Positions 36,394-46,070 are shown, counted from the first letter of the stretch. The stretch is 64,000 bases of DNA from Sphingorhabdus sp. (GCA_028279555.1 JANQNO010000008.1:372001-436000); one strand, 5' to 3'. Notes: generated by a model from the letters alone, not told the origin. Translations and numbers: made by a program.

Positions 36394-37881
36394 TTGCTGG
36401 AAAACCTGCCCACGGCAAGCGGGATACAGATTGCTGTCTGCATCGCGCTGCTGGCACTGATCGGTGTACTCACATGGTGGAAAGTGCGTCAGGCCAAGGA
36501 TCATGATGGCTCGGGCAAGGATGTGTTTCTGGCCGGAGGCGGCCTCAGCTGGATATTTGTCGCGGGCGCCATCACGCTGACCAATCTTTCCACCGATCAA
36601 CTGGTCGGGATGAATGGCAACCAGATGGCGCTGCTAGCCTGGTGGGAGATTTGCGGGTTTTTCGGTTTGCTGATCCTCGCCTTTGTGTTTGTGCCGGTCT
36701 ATTACCGCAATAATTGCACCACCGTGACCGAGCTTCTGGAAAAGCGCTATCGGGGCCGTTCGATCCGCACTCTGATTTCGGCGCTTTTCCTGTTTGGCAA
36801 TATCCTGATTTACCTGCCTGCGGCGCTCTATTCGGGCGGCCTGTTCCTGCAGTCGCTGTTTGGCGGGACCATGCCGATCCTGTTCTTTGCTGCGATTTTG
36901 GCAGCGATTTCAGCTGCCTATACGATTTTCGGCGGGCTGCGCGCCGTCGCAGTAATGGACACATTTTCCGGGATCGGTATTTTGGGGTTGGCGCTGCTGA
37001 TCGTGTTTCTTGCGCTTGCCGCAGTCGATTTCGACATCGTCACAGACATGCCCGCCGAACGGCTGACAATGATCGGCGCACCGGATTCGCCCATCCCCTT
37101 CCATACGCTGTTCACCGGGATGATCTTCATCCAGATATTCTACTGGTCCACCAATCAGAATATCACCCAGAAAGCGATGGCGGCACCGACCGTGCGCGAG
37201 GCTCAAAAGGGCGTCCTGGCAGCCGCAACCATCCGCATATTGATCGTGCCTGCCATCGTCGTGATTCCGGGTATCGTGGCCTACAAGCTGTTCGGCGATG
37301 TCGGTGATGCGGCCTATGGCCGGCTGGTGGCGGAAATATTGCCTGGCTGGCTGTCCGGCGCATTTGCCGCGATGGTGGCCGCCGCCGTTATCACGACATT
37401 CAGCGCCGTGCTCAACAGTTCGGTCGCGCTCTATTCGGTCGATTTCCACGACCAGTTTATCGGCGAGGTAAAAGATCACTGGAAACTGGCCGCGGTGATG
37501 TCGGTATTGCTCGCGGTAACCTCGGTGATGCTGGTTCCGCTTTACCAGAATGCCGACAGCATCATCAATCTGCTGCAACAGCTCAATGGCCTGTTATCCA
37601 TGCCGATCCTGTCTGCCTTCATTGCCGGATTGCTGTTCCGGGGTGTTTGCGCGCCCGCGGCAATTTGCGGCGTGATCTGGGGCGTGGTGCTTTACGGGCT
37701 TTATACATTCCAGCTCGAACCAGCCGGAATTATCACGCTGCATTATATCGATTTCATGGTAATCACCCTTGTGACTTCGGTGTTGGCGGCGCTGATCGGC
37801 AACCGGCTAATCTTTGGCGAGCGCGCAAGCTTCATTGGCCTCTCGCTGGTTCGCGGCCAAGAAGATTCAGCGGCCAGATGA
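36394..37881 (+). CDS. Sodium:solute symporter (SLC5/SSS family), probable galactose or galactoside importer
   Basis: 495 residues from a TTG start with GGGGAG six bases upstream; an earlier in-frame TTG at 36358 has no such site. About 13-14 membrane segments. The family motifs are visible: VFLAGGGLSWIFVAGAITLTNLS in the first two helices, ending in the sodium-site region, and YWSTNQNITQKAMAAP in the middle. It is the first gene of a plus-strand run with galT and galK; the ATG of galT overlaps its stop by four bases, so galactose or a galactoside is the likely cargo. Confidence 0.9.
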   Translation: MLENLPTASGIQIAVCIALLALIGVLTWWKVRQAKDHDGSGKDVFLAGGGLSWIFVAGAITLTNLSTDQLVGMNGNQMALLAWWEICGFFGLLILAFVFVPVYYRNNCTTVTELLEKRYRGRSIRTLISALFLFGNILIYLPAALYSGGLFLQSLFGGTMPILFFAAILAAISAAYTIFGGLRAVAVMDTFSGIGILGLALLIVFLALAAVDFDIVTDMPAERLTMIGAPDSPIPFHTLFTGMIFIQIFYWSTNQNITQKAMAAPTVREAQKGVLAAATIRILIVPAIVVIPGIVAYKLFGDVGDAAYGRLVAEILPGWLSGAFAAMVAAAVITTFSAVLNSSVALYSVDFHDQFIGEVKDHWKLAAVMSVLLAVTSVMLVPLYQNADSIINLLQQLNGLLSMPILSAFIAGLLFRGVCAPAAICGVIWGVVLYGLYTFQLEPAGIITLHYIDFMVITLVTSVLAALIGNRLIFGERASFIGLSLVRGQEDSAAR

Positions 37882-38906
37882 ACGAAGACCGGCCTCACCG
37901 GCGCTATGACCCTCTGGGCGGCAAATGGGTGCTGCTGTCTCCGCACCGGCTGCGCCGTCCCTGGCAGGGGGAAGAGCGGGAGCCCGATCCTTCGCCGCCT
38001 TCCTATGATCCGGAATGCTATCTTTGTCCGGGCAACAAGCGGGCATCGGGCGAAACCAATCCAGATTATGAAGGCGTTTATGTCTTCGCCAATGATTTCC
38101 CCGCGCTGCTGCCGGAAAGCGAGGAAACCGCAACGCAAAATGACCCGCTGTTCCAAAGCGAGCCGGCTGCAGGTGAATGTCATGTGATCTGCTTTTCGCC
38201 CGATCACGGCAAAACCCTGCCCGAGTTGAACGATACGCAGCGGCTGGCGGTGGTTGACGCCTGGTGTGCAGAAACCGAAAAACTGGGACAGCGCTATCGT
38301 AATGTGCAGATTTTCGAGAATAAGGGCGCGATGATGGGATGCTCCAACCCGCATCCGCATGGGCAAATCTGGGCTACCGCCCATATCCCTGACATACTCC
38401 AAATCGAGGAGGAGACCCAGGCGGCCTATTTTGCAGAGCAGGGATCGTCCATGCTGCTTGATCTGGTCGAGCAGGAGATCGCCAAGGCCGAGCGCATCGT
38501 TGTGAACAATGCAGACTGGGCCGCGATTGTGCCCTGGTGGGCAAGCTGGCCGTTTGAAACCTTGCTGCTGCCGCGCTTCGCTATCGCCCGGATGCCTGAT
38601 CTGGATCACGGCCAGCGAAAATCGCTGGCTGAAATCCTCGGCGCGCTGACCACGCGCTATGACAATCTGTTCCAGTGCAGCTTCCCTTACTCCATGGGGT
38701 GGCATGGCGCGCCTTTCGGACAATCGGAAACCCGGCACTGGCAGCTGCATGCCCATTTCTATCCGCCGCTGCTGCGCTCTGCCAGTGTGCGTAAATTCAT
38801 GGTCGGATATGAAATGCTCGCGGAGCCGCAACGCGACTTGCTGCCGGAGCAGGCGGCAGAAATGTTGAGGAGCGTGCCGGACATTCACTATCGCCAGGCG
38901 TCATGA
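37878..38906 (+). CDS. galT: Galactose-1-phosphate uridylyltransferase
   Basis: 342 residues starting MNEDRPHRRYDPLGGKWVLL. The active-site His-x-His is in SNPHPHGQIWA, whose second His is uridylylated; the zinc-binding cysteines lie in ECYLCPGN near residue 50. It exchanges UMP between UDP-glucose and galactose 1-phosphate in the Leloir pathway. Coupled to the symporter before it and to galK after it by ATGA overlaps. The UDP-galactose it makes needs a GalE that is not present in this window. Confidence 0.95.
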   Translation: MNEDRPHRRYDPLGGKWVLLSPHRLRRPWQGEEREPDPSPPSYDPECYLCPGNKRASGETNPDYEGVYVFANDFPALLPESEETATQNDPLFQSEPAAGECHVICFSPDHGKTLPELNDTQRLAVVDAWCAETEKLGQRYRNVQIFENKGAMMGCSNPHPHGQIWATAHIPDILQIEEETQAAYFAEQGSSMLLDLVEQEIAKAERIVVNNADWAAIVPWWASWPFETLLLPRFAIARMPDLDHGQRKSLAEILGALTTRYDNLFQCSFPYSMGWHGAPFGQSETRHWQLHAHFYPPLLRSASVRKFMVGYEMLAEPQRDLLPEQAAEMLRSVPDIHYRQAS

Positions 38907-40069
38907 CCGATAATCAGCGTCAAAAATTGAAGCAGCGTGTGGTTGCATCCTTCGAGGCCAGTTTCGGTGTTTCGCCCGAACTCCTTGTTGCGGCCCCCGG
39001 CCGGGCCAATCTGATCGGGGAGCATTGCGATTATAATGACTGCCATGTGCTTCCTGCGGCCATCAATTACGGGACCATTGTCGCCATCGGCGCGTCGACC
39101 GGACCGGACATATGTGCGGTGGCCTGCGACTATAGTGACGGGCGTGACCAATTTGATCCGGCTGCGCCCTTTGCCCACCAGCAGGATGAATGGAAAAACC
39201 ATGTTCGCGGCGTGGCGGCAAGCCTGCACCAACGAGGTTATGCTCCAGGCGGCGTTGCCATGGCAATTGGCGGCAATGTTCCGCAGGGCGCAGGTCTCTC
39301 CTCCTCGGCCTCGGTCAATGTCGCTATGGCACGGGCCTTGACGGAATATCATGGAATAACCGACATTTCCTCCACAGATATTGCTCAAATCGCAAAACAG
39401 TCGGAGAATGATTTTGTCGGGACCGCCTGCGGTATCATGGACCAGCTCGCTTCGGCGAAAGGCAAAGAGGGATGCGGCCTCCTGATCGACTGCCGGACGC
39501 TGAAGACACAGGACATTGCGCTGCCAAAGGACTGGGCGGTACTGGTGATCCATTCTGGCATCCAGCGCGAATTGGTATCGAGCGCCTTCAATGATCGGCG
39601 CGCCGAATGCGAGGCCGCGGCGGTGCATTATGGTATGCCCGCGCTTCGCGATGCCTCGGAGGAACAGCTAAATTCGGCAAGGGGCGGTCTGGATGATCGC
39701 GTTTTTCGCCGCGCACGTCATGTCGTGACGGAAAATGCGCGGGTGCTGGAAGCGGTCGATGCGATTGCCAGGGCGGATATGAAGACCATGGCAGCTTTGA
39801 TGACGGCTTCGCACGCCTCGCTGCGCGATGATTTCGAGGTCAGCCTGCCCGCCATCGACCGGCTGGTTGAAATGGTGGCAATGGAACTTGGCGCTGATGG
39901 CGGCATTCGGCTGACGGGGGCGGGATTTGGCGGCTGCGTGATTGCGCTCATGCATGAAGACCGGGTCGATGACATAGGTGAATTCGTCGCAGCAAATTAT
40001 CGCGGTCCTGATGGCTCTGCCGCACAAATGTTTCGCTGCCATATCTCAAATGGGGCAGCCATTCTATGA
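38903..40069 (+). CDS. galK: Galactokinase
   Basis: 388 residues of the GHMP kinase family. The galactokinase signature is PGRANLIGEHCDYNDCHVLPAAI (in pieces around residues 31-53), the ATP-binding motif is NVPQGAGLSSSASV near 132, and the third motif is RLTGAGFGGCVIAL near 335. It phosphorylates galactose at C-1 in the cytoplasm. It follows galT with an ATGA overlap; the next gene starts 28 bases after its stop. Confidence 0.96.
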   Translation: MTDNQRQKLKQRVVASFEASFGVSPELLVAAPGRANLIGEHCDYNDCHVLPAAINYGTIVAIGASTGPDICAVACDYSDGRDQFDPAAPFAHQQDEWKNHVRGVAASLHQRGYAPGGVAMAIGGNVPQGAGLSSSASVNVAMARALTEYHGITDISSTDIAQIAKQSENDFVGTACGIMDQLASAKGKEGCGLLIDCRTLKTQDIALPKDWAVLVIHSGIQRELVSSAFNDRRAECEAAAVHYGMPALRDASEEQLNSARGGLDDRVFRRARHVVTENARVLEAVDAIARADMKTMAALMTASHASLRDDFEVSLPAIDRLVEMVAMELGADGGIRLTGAGFGGCVIALMHEDRVDDIGEFVAANYRGPDGSAAQMFRCHISNGAAIL

Positions 40070-40097
40070 AACCTCGTCAACAACAGAAGCTATCCGC

Positions 40098-41183
40098 ATG
40101 AACGCCGCCATGCCGAACAGGCGCACATATGCCATTTTGGGCTGCGGCATGATGGGGCGCGAGCATATGCGCAATCTGGCACTGGTGGACGGTGCTGAGC
40201 TGGTTGCTATCGCCGATTCCAACACCGGTTCACGCGAGGCGGCAGCCACATTGGCGGAAGATCTGGGCCAGTCCATTACCCTTTATGCCGACAATTCAGA
40301 CTTGTTAAAAAGCCAGGAGGCGGATGCGATAATCATTGCTTCGCCAAACCACACACATTTTGAGGTCGTTCAGCGGGCGATGGAACAGCACAAAGCGATA
40401 TTACTCGAAAAACCGATGTGCACGACGGTTGCGGATGCTGAAGCCTTGGCGAAGCTCCAGTCCGATTACGCGCCGCTCTTTTGGGTGGACATGGAATATC
40501 GCTATATGCCGCCGGTTGCGCGCTTTATCGAGCGGGTGCATGGCGGTGAGACCGGGCTGGTGAAGATGCTTTCGATACGCGAGCACCGCTTTCCTTTCCT
40601 TCCAAAAGTTGGCGACTGGAACCGGTTTAGCCGCAATACCGGCGGAACTTTGGTCGAGAAATGCTGCCATTTTTTTGACCTGATGCGGCATATTTTACAG
40701 GATGAGCCAGTGCGCGTCTTTGCCAGCGGCGGGCAGGACGTGAACCATCTCGATGAGAGCTATGATGGTGAGACCCCCGACATCCTCGACAATGCCTATG
40801 TCCTGATCGATTTTGCTGGCGGCGCGCGGGCGGTGCTCGACCTGTGCATGTTTGCCGAAGGATCGGAGCAGCAGGAGGATATTTACGCGCTGGGGCCCCA
40901 GGGCAAGCTGGAAGTGCAGATTCCTGCAGGTAAGGTCACCTGGTCGCCGCGCGACCGGAGCGGGCCGTTTGTCGAGGCAGTAGATACGCCCAAGGACGCG
41001 CTCGCCGCTGGCGACCATCATGGTGCCACCTATTTCCAGTTACGCGATTTTCATGCGGCGCTTGTCAATGGCGGTCAGGCCAAGGTAACGGCACGAGACG
41101 GGCTGCGCGCCGTCGCCATGGGAGCAGCCGCGCATCAATCCATTGACACGGGGCAACCGGTCGAACTCGATTTCACCAGCTGA
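40098..41183 (+). CDS. Gfo/Idh/MocA-family oxidoreductase
   Basis: 361 residues from ATG 40098; longer in-frame starts lie inside galK. N-terminal Rossmann fold with YAILGCGMMGREHMRNL, then the family motif LEKPMCTTVADAEAL with the conserved EKP near residue 100, and the C-terminal sheet domain with GTLVEKCCHFFDLMRHIL. Such enzymes oxidise or reduce sugars and inositols with NAD(P). Between galK and the aldo/keto reductase, it may act on galactose or a modified galactose, but no substrate can be read from sequence. Confidence 0.9.
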   Translation: MNAAMPNRRTYAILGCGMMGREHMRNLALVDGAELVAIADSNTGSREAAATLAEDLGQSITLYADNSDLLKSQEADAIIIASPNHTHFEVVQRAMEQHKAILLEKPMCTTVADAEALAKLQSDYAPLFWVDMEYRYMPPVARFIERVHGGETGLVKMLSIREHRFPFLPKVGDWNRFSRNTGGTLVEKCCHFFDLMRHILQDEPVRVFASGGQDVNHLDESYDGETPDILDNAYVLIDFAGGARAVLDLCMFAEGSEQQEDIYALGPQGKLEVQIPAGKVTWSPRDRSGPFVEAVDTPKDALAAGDHHGATYFQLRDFHAALVNGGQAKVTARDGLRAVAMGAAAHQSIDTGQPVELDFTS

Positions 41184-41194
41184 CGGAGAGACAT

Positions 41195-42151
41195 TTGCTG
41201 CAGGACATCCCCCAAATAGGCTTTGGCTTCTGGAAAGTCGCGCCGGAAGATTGTGCCGGCACGCTGATTGAGGCGGTCAAGGCGGGTTATCGCCATTTTG
41301 ACTGTGCCGCCGACTATGCAAACGAAGCGTCAGTCGGCGAAGGGCTCGCCAAAGCGATGGAACAGGGTCTTTGCACCCGCGAGGAATTGTGGATTACGTC
41401 AAAACTCTGGAACACCTATCATGCGCCGGAACATGTCGAGGCGGCCTGCCGGAAATCGCTCGATGATCTCGGGCTGGAGCAATTTGATCTTTATCTGATC
41501 CATTTCCCGATCGCGCTGGAATTCGTGCCATTCGAGGAACGCTATCCGCCGGAATGGCTGTTCGATCCCGATGCCGAAAGTCCGGCGATGAAACCGGCGC
41601 AGGTGCCGCTCCATGAAACCTGGGCGGCGATGGAGGAACTGGTCGACAAGGGCCTGACAATGCGGATCGGCGTGTGCAACTATAACAGCGCGTTGCTCCA
41701 TGACCTGATGCGTTATGCCAGGATCACACCTTATGCGTTGCAGATCGAAGCACATCCCTATCTGACGCAGGACAAGCTGATCCGGCTGGCGGGTGATTAT
41801 GGCATTCATGTCACCGCCTTCTCGCCGCTTGGCGCGCTATCTTATGTCGAGCTGGATATGGCGGGTGCGGGTGACAGCGTGCTGACCGAGCCCGCCGTGA
41901 TCGCCGCCGCCGAGGCGCATGGCAAAACGCCTGCCCAGATCGTTCTGCGCTGGGGCATCCAGCGCGGCACATCGATCATTCCCAAGACGACGAAGCCCGA
42001 GCGCATGCGCGAGAATCTGGCGATCACCGATTTCACGCTCAGCAAAGATGAGATGAACGCCATCTCGGCGCTCAACGCCAATCGCCGGTTCAACGATCCC
42101 GGAGTCTTCACCGAAGCGGCGTTCAATACCTTCCACCCAATCTATGACTGA
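41195..42151 (+). CDS. Aldo/keto reductase
   Basis: 318 residues from a TTG start seven bases after GGAGAG. The catalytic tetrad is recognisable: FDCAADYANE supplies Asp and Tyr, WITSKLWNT the Lys and YLIHFPIAL the His. The C-terminal NADP-binding segment is SIIPKTTKPERMRENL. It is probably a cytoplasmic sugar-aldehyde reductase. It lies 11 bases behind the Gfo/Idh/MocA gene and overlaps the next gene by eight bases, so the three are one unit. Confidence 0.92.
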   Translation: MLQDIPQIGFGFWKVAPEDCAGTLIEAVKAGYRHFDCAADYANEASVGEGLAKAMEQGLCTREELWITSKLWNTYHAPEHVEAACRKSLDDLGLEQFDLYLIHFPIALEFVPFEERYPPEWLFDPDAESPAMKPAQVPLHETWAAMEELVDKGLTMRIGVCNYNSALLHDLMRYARITPYALQIEAHPYLTQDKLIRLAGDYGIHVTAFSPLGALSYVELDMAGAGDSVLTEPAVIAAAEAHGKTPAQIVLRWGIQRGTSIIPKTTKPERMRENLAITDFTLSKDEMNAISALNANRRFNDPGVFTEAAFNTFHPIYD

Positions 42152-43073
42152 CATAATGCCCGAATCCGCTCCCTTTCCCGCTATTGTTACCGGTTCCGGC
42201 GATCTTGCGGCATATCTTGCGGCGAGCAAGGCCCGGATTGACGAGGCGCTGGCGGAAAGCGGCGCTGTTCTGTTTGGCGGTTTCGATGTGCCAACCGCAG
42301 AAGAGTTTGATACGGCGGTCGAGGCCTATGGCGAGCCCAATTTCACCTATGCGGAATCGCTGTCCAACGCGGTCCGGGTCAATGTCACCGACCGCATCTT
42401 CACCGCCAATGAGGCGCCGCCTTCGACCAGCATCTATCTCCACCATGAAATGGCGCAGACGCCGATCTACCCCTCGAAGCTGTTTTTCTATTGCGAAATC
42501 GCACCAGAGAAAGGCGGCGCGACGCCGCTGTGTCGGTCGGATATCCTGCTGGAGCAGTTGCGGAAGAAGGAACCGCAACTGGTGGCGAGATTTGCTGAAG
42601 CAGGCGTCCGCTATACCAACACCATGCCCGCCGAAGACGATCCCGGATCGGGTCAGGGGCGCAGCTGGCGCAGCACGTTGAGTGTGGACGAGAAATCCGG
42701 TGCCGAGCAACGGCTCTCGGCTCTCGGTTATGACTGGCAGTGGCAGGAAGACGAGAGCCTGCGCGTGACCACGCCGGTGCTCGATGCCGTGCGCGCTATG
42801 CCGGACGGGCGGCGGAGCTTTTTTAACCAGCTGATCGCCGCTTTTCGCGGCTGGTCCGACACCCGCAATACCGCCTCCAAGTCAATTGCTTTTGGCGATG
42901 GCACGCTGATCACGCCGGCCGATATGGAAACCGCTATCCGGCTGTCCGACGAACTCAGCTATGATCTGGAATGGCAGGCGGGTGAGGTTGCGCTGGTCGA
43001 CAATTTCCTGGTGATGCATGGCCGGCGGCCATTTGAAGGTAAAAGGCGGGTACTCGCCTCCCTTATCCAGTAA
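42144..43073 (+). CDS. TauD/SyrP-like Fe(II)/2-oxoglutarate dioxygenase
   Basis: 309 residues. The first two iron ligands are in IYLHHEMAQTP (His-x-Glu variant of the facial triad, as in SyrP-type enzymes); the third is the His in DNFLVMHGRRPFEGKRRVL near the C-terminus, where the Arg binds 2-oxoglutarate. The substrate is unknown: relatives hydroxylate amino acids or carry out oxidative cleavage of sulfonates and ethers. Its place at the end of the galactose operon is unexpected. It converges with the second symporter, their 3' ends overlapping by 11 bases. Confidence 0.88.
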   Translation: MTDIMPESAPFPAIVTGSGDLAAYLAASKARIDEALAESGAVLFGGFDVPTAEEFDTAVEAYGEPNFTYAESLSNAVRVNVTDRIFTANEAPPSTSIYLHHEMAQTPIYPSKLFFYCEIAPEKGGATPLCRSDILLEQLRKKEPQLVARFAEAGVRYTNTMPAEDDPGSGQGRSWRSTLSVDEKSGAEQRLSALGYDWQWQEDESLRVTTPVLDAVRAMPDGRRSFFNQLIAAFRGWSDTRNTASKSIAFGDGTLITPADMETAIRLSDELSYDLEWQAGEVALVDNFLVMHGRRPFEGKRRVLASLIQ

Positions 43074-44754
43074 CCCGGGCGCGCCACCAGATGCCGACAT
43101 TGGCAAGCAAGAGCAGCCCGATCAGCGCATAGAAAAGCGAACCCATCGTCCCCGCCAGCCCGATGGGCGAGAAGAGCAGATATAGCCCGACCACGCAGCT
43201 GAACAGGGTGATCGCCAGTGGTCGCGCATAGCGCCAGGGGGTCATATCCACCTGCTCATTGGGTGTGAATCGCCATGCCGTATCGCGCGGCCTTAGCCAG
43301 CCGGTGGCAAGCATGATACCTACCTCGATCACAAACAGGATCGCATATTGATGCAGGAAATGCAGCGTCACCGCCTCGTCGAAAACAAAACGCAACAGAC
43401 CATAGGCGATGGCATGAAAGACAATCACCAGCTTCGCCCCCAGCGCCGGCACCCGCGTGGTGAAAAGGCCGACGATTACGATCACCACGGTCGGGATATT
43501 ATAGAAGCCGGTGAAGATGCGGATCACCTGCCACAGCCCGGCCTCGGCAAAATAGAGCAAGGGCGCGACAACAAATGAAAAGAGCGCGATAATGATACTG
43601 GCGATCTTCGCCACGCGGACCAGTTCGGCATCGCTGGCCTTGCCCTTACGCGCAGGGGCATAGACGTCCAGACTGAAGAGCGTCGCAGCGCTATTGAGCA
43701 GCGAGTTGAACGAGCTGAACACCGCGCCAAGCAACACCGCGAGGAAAAACCCGGACAGGTAGATTGGCAAAACGTCCTTGATCAGGCGCGGATAGGCCTG
43801 ATCTATGGTATCGAGGCCGGGACCATAGAGGTGAAAGGCGATTACCCCGGGGATCATCATCAGGAATGGCACCAGCACCTTGAAGAAGCCGGAAAAGAGC
43901 ACGCCCTTCTGCCCCTCGGCCAGCGACGCCGCACCAAGCGTCCGCTGGATCACATATTGATTGGTGCACCAGTAGAAGAGATTGGCGAAGATCATGCCGG
44001 TGAAGATGGTGCCGAAGGGCGTCGGATCATCCGCTCCGCCAATGGCGTTGAGCTTTTCCGGATGATCGCTGACCAGCCGCTCCATCCCCGATCCGAATTC
44101 GCCCTGTCCCAGCGCGATGATCCCCAGCACCGGCACCAATATGCCGATGATCAGCAGGCCGATGCCGTTGATCGTGTCCGACACCGCAACCGCCTTCAGC
44201 CCGCCAAACACGGCATAGATAGAGCCAACCACGCCGATGGTGATCACCGTCATCACCAGCGCCGGGAAATAGGCAAGGCCGGTCAGCTGAGGCACATCGA
44301 ACAGCTGCAGCACTGCGACCGAACCCGAATAGAGAACCGAGGGAATAGTCACGAGGCCGTAGCCAAGCATGAACAGTACAACCGACATCCGCCGCACGGT
44401 CGGGTCGAACCGGTCGTTCAAAAATTCCGGCAGCGTTGTGAAGGCTCCGGCCAGATAGCGCGGCAGGAAGATGAAGGCCATGGCGATGGTCGCCACTGCC
44501 GCCGTTACTTCCCAGGCCATGCTCGACAGGTTGAAGCCATAGGCCGAACCGTTCAGCCCGATCAGCTGTTCGGCCGAGAGGTTGGTCAGCAGCAGCGACC
44601 CGGCGATAAAGGTCGCACCCAAACCGCGCCCAGCGAGAAAATAGCCTTCCCTGCTGTCCACCGTCCCGCGCGTTTTCCACCAGCTGATCGCGGCGACCAG
44701 CGCCATGAAAAACAGACAGCTGAGAATGGTTATAGTGAGCTGCGCCTGGTCCAA
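43063..44754 (-). CDS. Sodium:solute symporter (SSS family), second
   Basis: 563 residues, TTG start with GAGGGA six bases upstream. About 14 membrane segments; motifs YFLAGRGLGATFIAGSLLLTNLS and YWCTNQYVIQRTLGAA mark it as an SGLT-like sugar transporter, related to but longer than the symporter at 36394. The C-terminal extra helices (about 480-560) are typical of the SglT/yidK branch. Probably imports another sugar of the galactoside locus. The upstream 178 bases to the GST gene may hold its promoter. Confidence 0.9.
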   Translation of the reverse strand: MDQAQLTITILSCLFFMALVAAISWWKTRGTVDSREGYFLAGRGLGATFIAGSLLLTNLSAEQLIGLNGSAYGFNLSSMAWEVTAAVATIAMAFIFLPRYLAGAFTTLPEFLNDRFDPTVRRMSVVLFMLGYGLVTIPSVLYSGSVAVLQLFDVPQLTGLAYFPALVMTVITIGVVGSIYAVFGGLKAVAVSDTINGIGLLIIGILVPVLGIIALGQGEFGSGMERLVSDHPEKLNAIGGADDPTPFGTIFTGMIFANLFYWCTNQYVIQRTLGAASLAEGQKGVLFSGFFKVLVPFLMMIPGVIAFHLYGPGLDTIDQAYPRLIKDVLPIYLSGFFLAVLLGAVFSSFNSLLNSAATLFSLDVYAPARKGKASDAELVRVAKIASIIIALFSFVVAPLLYFAEAGLWQVIRIFTGFYNIPTVVIVIVGLFTTRVPALGAKLVIVFHAIAYGLLRFVFDEAVTLHFLHQYAILFVIEVGIMLATGWLRPRDTAWRFTPNEQVDMTPWRYARPLAITLFSCVVGLYLLFSPIGLAGTMGSLFYALIGLLLLANVGIWWRARVTG

Positions 44755-44932
44755 ACCAAATCCCTCGATAGCGCGGAACTATCTGTTGGCGGAGACAATA
44801 TGGCAAGCTTCAAATATTGCAGCAGGGGAGAGCGCGCGCAACCAGATCCTTACCAGCAACATGAATTGTATGACAAATCGCCACACGGAGCGTTATGGAC
44901 ATTCAAAACGCCGATGAATCTACTTGGACGGC

Positions 44933-45604
44933 CTAACCAGCAAACATCGGCGATACTGCACCAACGGCCTTTTTCTCCCGCTCGATCAGCCGGGCGAAGG
45001 ACGGCCGGGTGTGCATGCGCTCAACATAGGCAGAGAGCGACGGCCATTGGTTCGGATCGACGGTTTCGCCAGCATGGCGGAAATTGACGAAAATACTGCC
45101 TGCGGTGAGATCAGCCAGACTAATGACATCGCCAAGCAGAAACTCCTTGCCGCCTCCAAGCTGCTCTTCAAGATAATCAAAATGCCTCGGCATTTCTTCA
45201 ATTGCCTGCGCGATCGCGGCTTCGTCAACATCGGTTTGCAGCAATATCGGATTGACGAATTTGTTGATAAAAAGCGGTGCCTCTACCTTGGAGAACACGC
45301 CAGTGCCCAGAAAATCGCACAGCCAATACATCCAGCCCAGCTCCCAACTGTCGTTAGGGAAGAGCGGAGGGTCGGCGACTTCGCTTTCTATATAGGCGCA
45401 GCCAGCCAGCGAATCGGGAAGGAATTTTCCGTTCACCTCCATCACCGGCACCTTGCCGAGCGGGCTGATCTTCAGAAATTCCGGATCGGGTTCGCCAAGC
45501 GGAACCACATTGACAATGTCATAGCTGACGCCCTTCTCCTCGCAGCAGGCCAAGAGCCGCCGCACCCAGGGCGACATGATGGTTCCGTGAATAGTGACGT
45601 TCAT
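44933..45604 (-). CDS. Glutathione S-transferase family protein
   Basis: 223 residues from the ATG at 45604, with GGGAG eight bases upstream. Thioredoxin-like N-terminal domain (HGTIMSPWVRRLLACCEEKG, then KVPVMEVNGKFLPDSLA with the glutathione-binding cis-Pro and Asp-Ser) and the all-helical C-terminal domain. Its start lies 40 bases from the 45-bp inverted repeat at 45644-45688, which suggests control by the HxlR-type regulator encoded at 47604. It probably detoxifies electrophiles. Confidence 0.9.
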   Translation of the reverse strand: MNVTIHGTIMSPWVRRLLACCEEKGVSYDIVNVVPLGEPDPEFLKISPLGKVPVMEVNGKFLPDSLAGCAYIESEVADPPLFPNDSWELGWMYWLCDFLGTGVFSKVEAPLFINKFVNPILLQTDVDEAAIAQAIEEMPRHFDYLEEQLGGGKEFLLGDVISLADLTAGSIFVNFRHAGETVDPNQWPSLSAYVERMHTRPSFARLIEREKKAVGAVSPMFAG

Positions 45605-45643
45605 GAGCAATTCTCCCTCGCTCGAAAGTGATATGCGAATTTA

Positions 45644-45688
45644 GTTGCAATATAGGACCAGATACCGTACTTGGTCTCATATTGCAAC
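45644..45688. promoter_or_regulatory. Putative HxlR operator, site 1 (divergent GST/tautomerase promoters)
   Basis: Inverted repeat with 17-base arms: GTTGCAATATAGGACCA (45644-45660) and TGGTCTCATATTGCAAC (45672-45688), 11-base spacer. Fifteen of 17 positions pair. It sits between the two divergent starts at 45604 and 45730. The same layout with the same spacer occurs at 48099-48143 in front of the hxlR-like gene, so both are probably bound by that regulator. Confidence 0.75.
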
Positions 45689-45729
45689 TATGTTAGAGCG
45701 AGAATCCCAGCAGGAAGGAGAAAGGCATC

Positions 45730-46044
45730 ATGACGACATGCAATTGCATCGTGCAGGCGGGACAGATTTCAGGCGAAATACAAGCCGCGCTGCGCGCAGG
45801 CCTCGACAAATTTACTCAGGAAAAATTCGGCTCCGCCGCCGAGATTGGCTGGGTCGAAATCCCGCCCGGCAGCGGCTACACCGCCAACAAGCCTTCGACC
45901 TCGTCGATCGTTTCGCTGGCGCCGGGTGAACCGGTCGAGCAATCCGCGCGCATCGAGATGCTCCAGGAATTGTGCGACCTTTGGGCCGGAGAAACCGGCT
46001 GCACGCTCGATGAGATTGTCGGCGTCATCAACGACCCTGCCTGA
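45730..46044 (+). CDS. Tautomerase-like small protein lacking Pro1
   Basis: 104 residues with AGGAG upstream. Size and hydrophobic pattern (a beta-alpha-beta start, then LAPGEPVEQSARIEMLQELCDLW) are those of the tautomerase superfamily and it is paired with a second tautomerase-like gene 26 bases on. However, the residue after Met is Thr (MTTCNC), so the catalytic N-terminal proline is absent. It may be an inactive partner subunit. Assignment to the family is tentative. Confidence 0.65.
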   Translation: MTTCNCIVQAGQISGEIQAALRAGLDKFTQEKFGSAAEIGWVEIPPGSGYTANKPSTSSIVSLAPGEPVEQSARIEMLQELCDLWAGETGCTLDEIVGVINDPA

Positions 46045-46070
46045 ACTCGGTAAATCAACAGGAGAAGCCC

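Noticed and set aside
36284-36457. 58-codon N-terminal extension of the GH36 gene
   Set aside because: It would run across the symporter start region and divergent promoter; the protein from ATG 36283 already has the usual GH36 N-terminus and length.
37743-38888. 381-codon minus-strand frame opposite galT
   Set aside because: Shadow frame; galT motifs on the plus strand are complete.
43831-45087. 418-codon plus-strand frame opposite the second symporter
   Set aside because: Product is rich in His, Arg and Gln and has no family resemblance; the minus-strand symporter has complete motifs.
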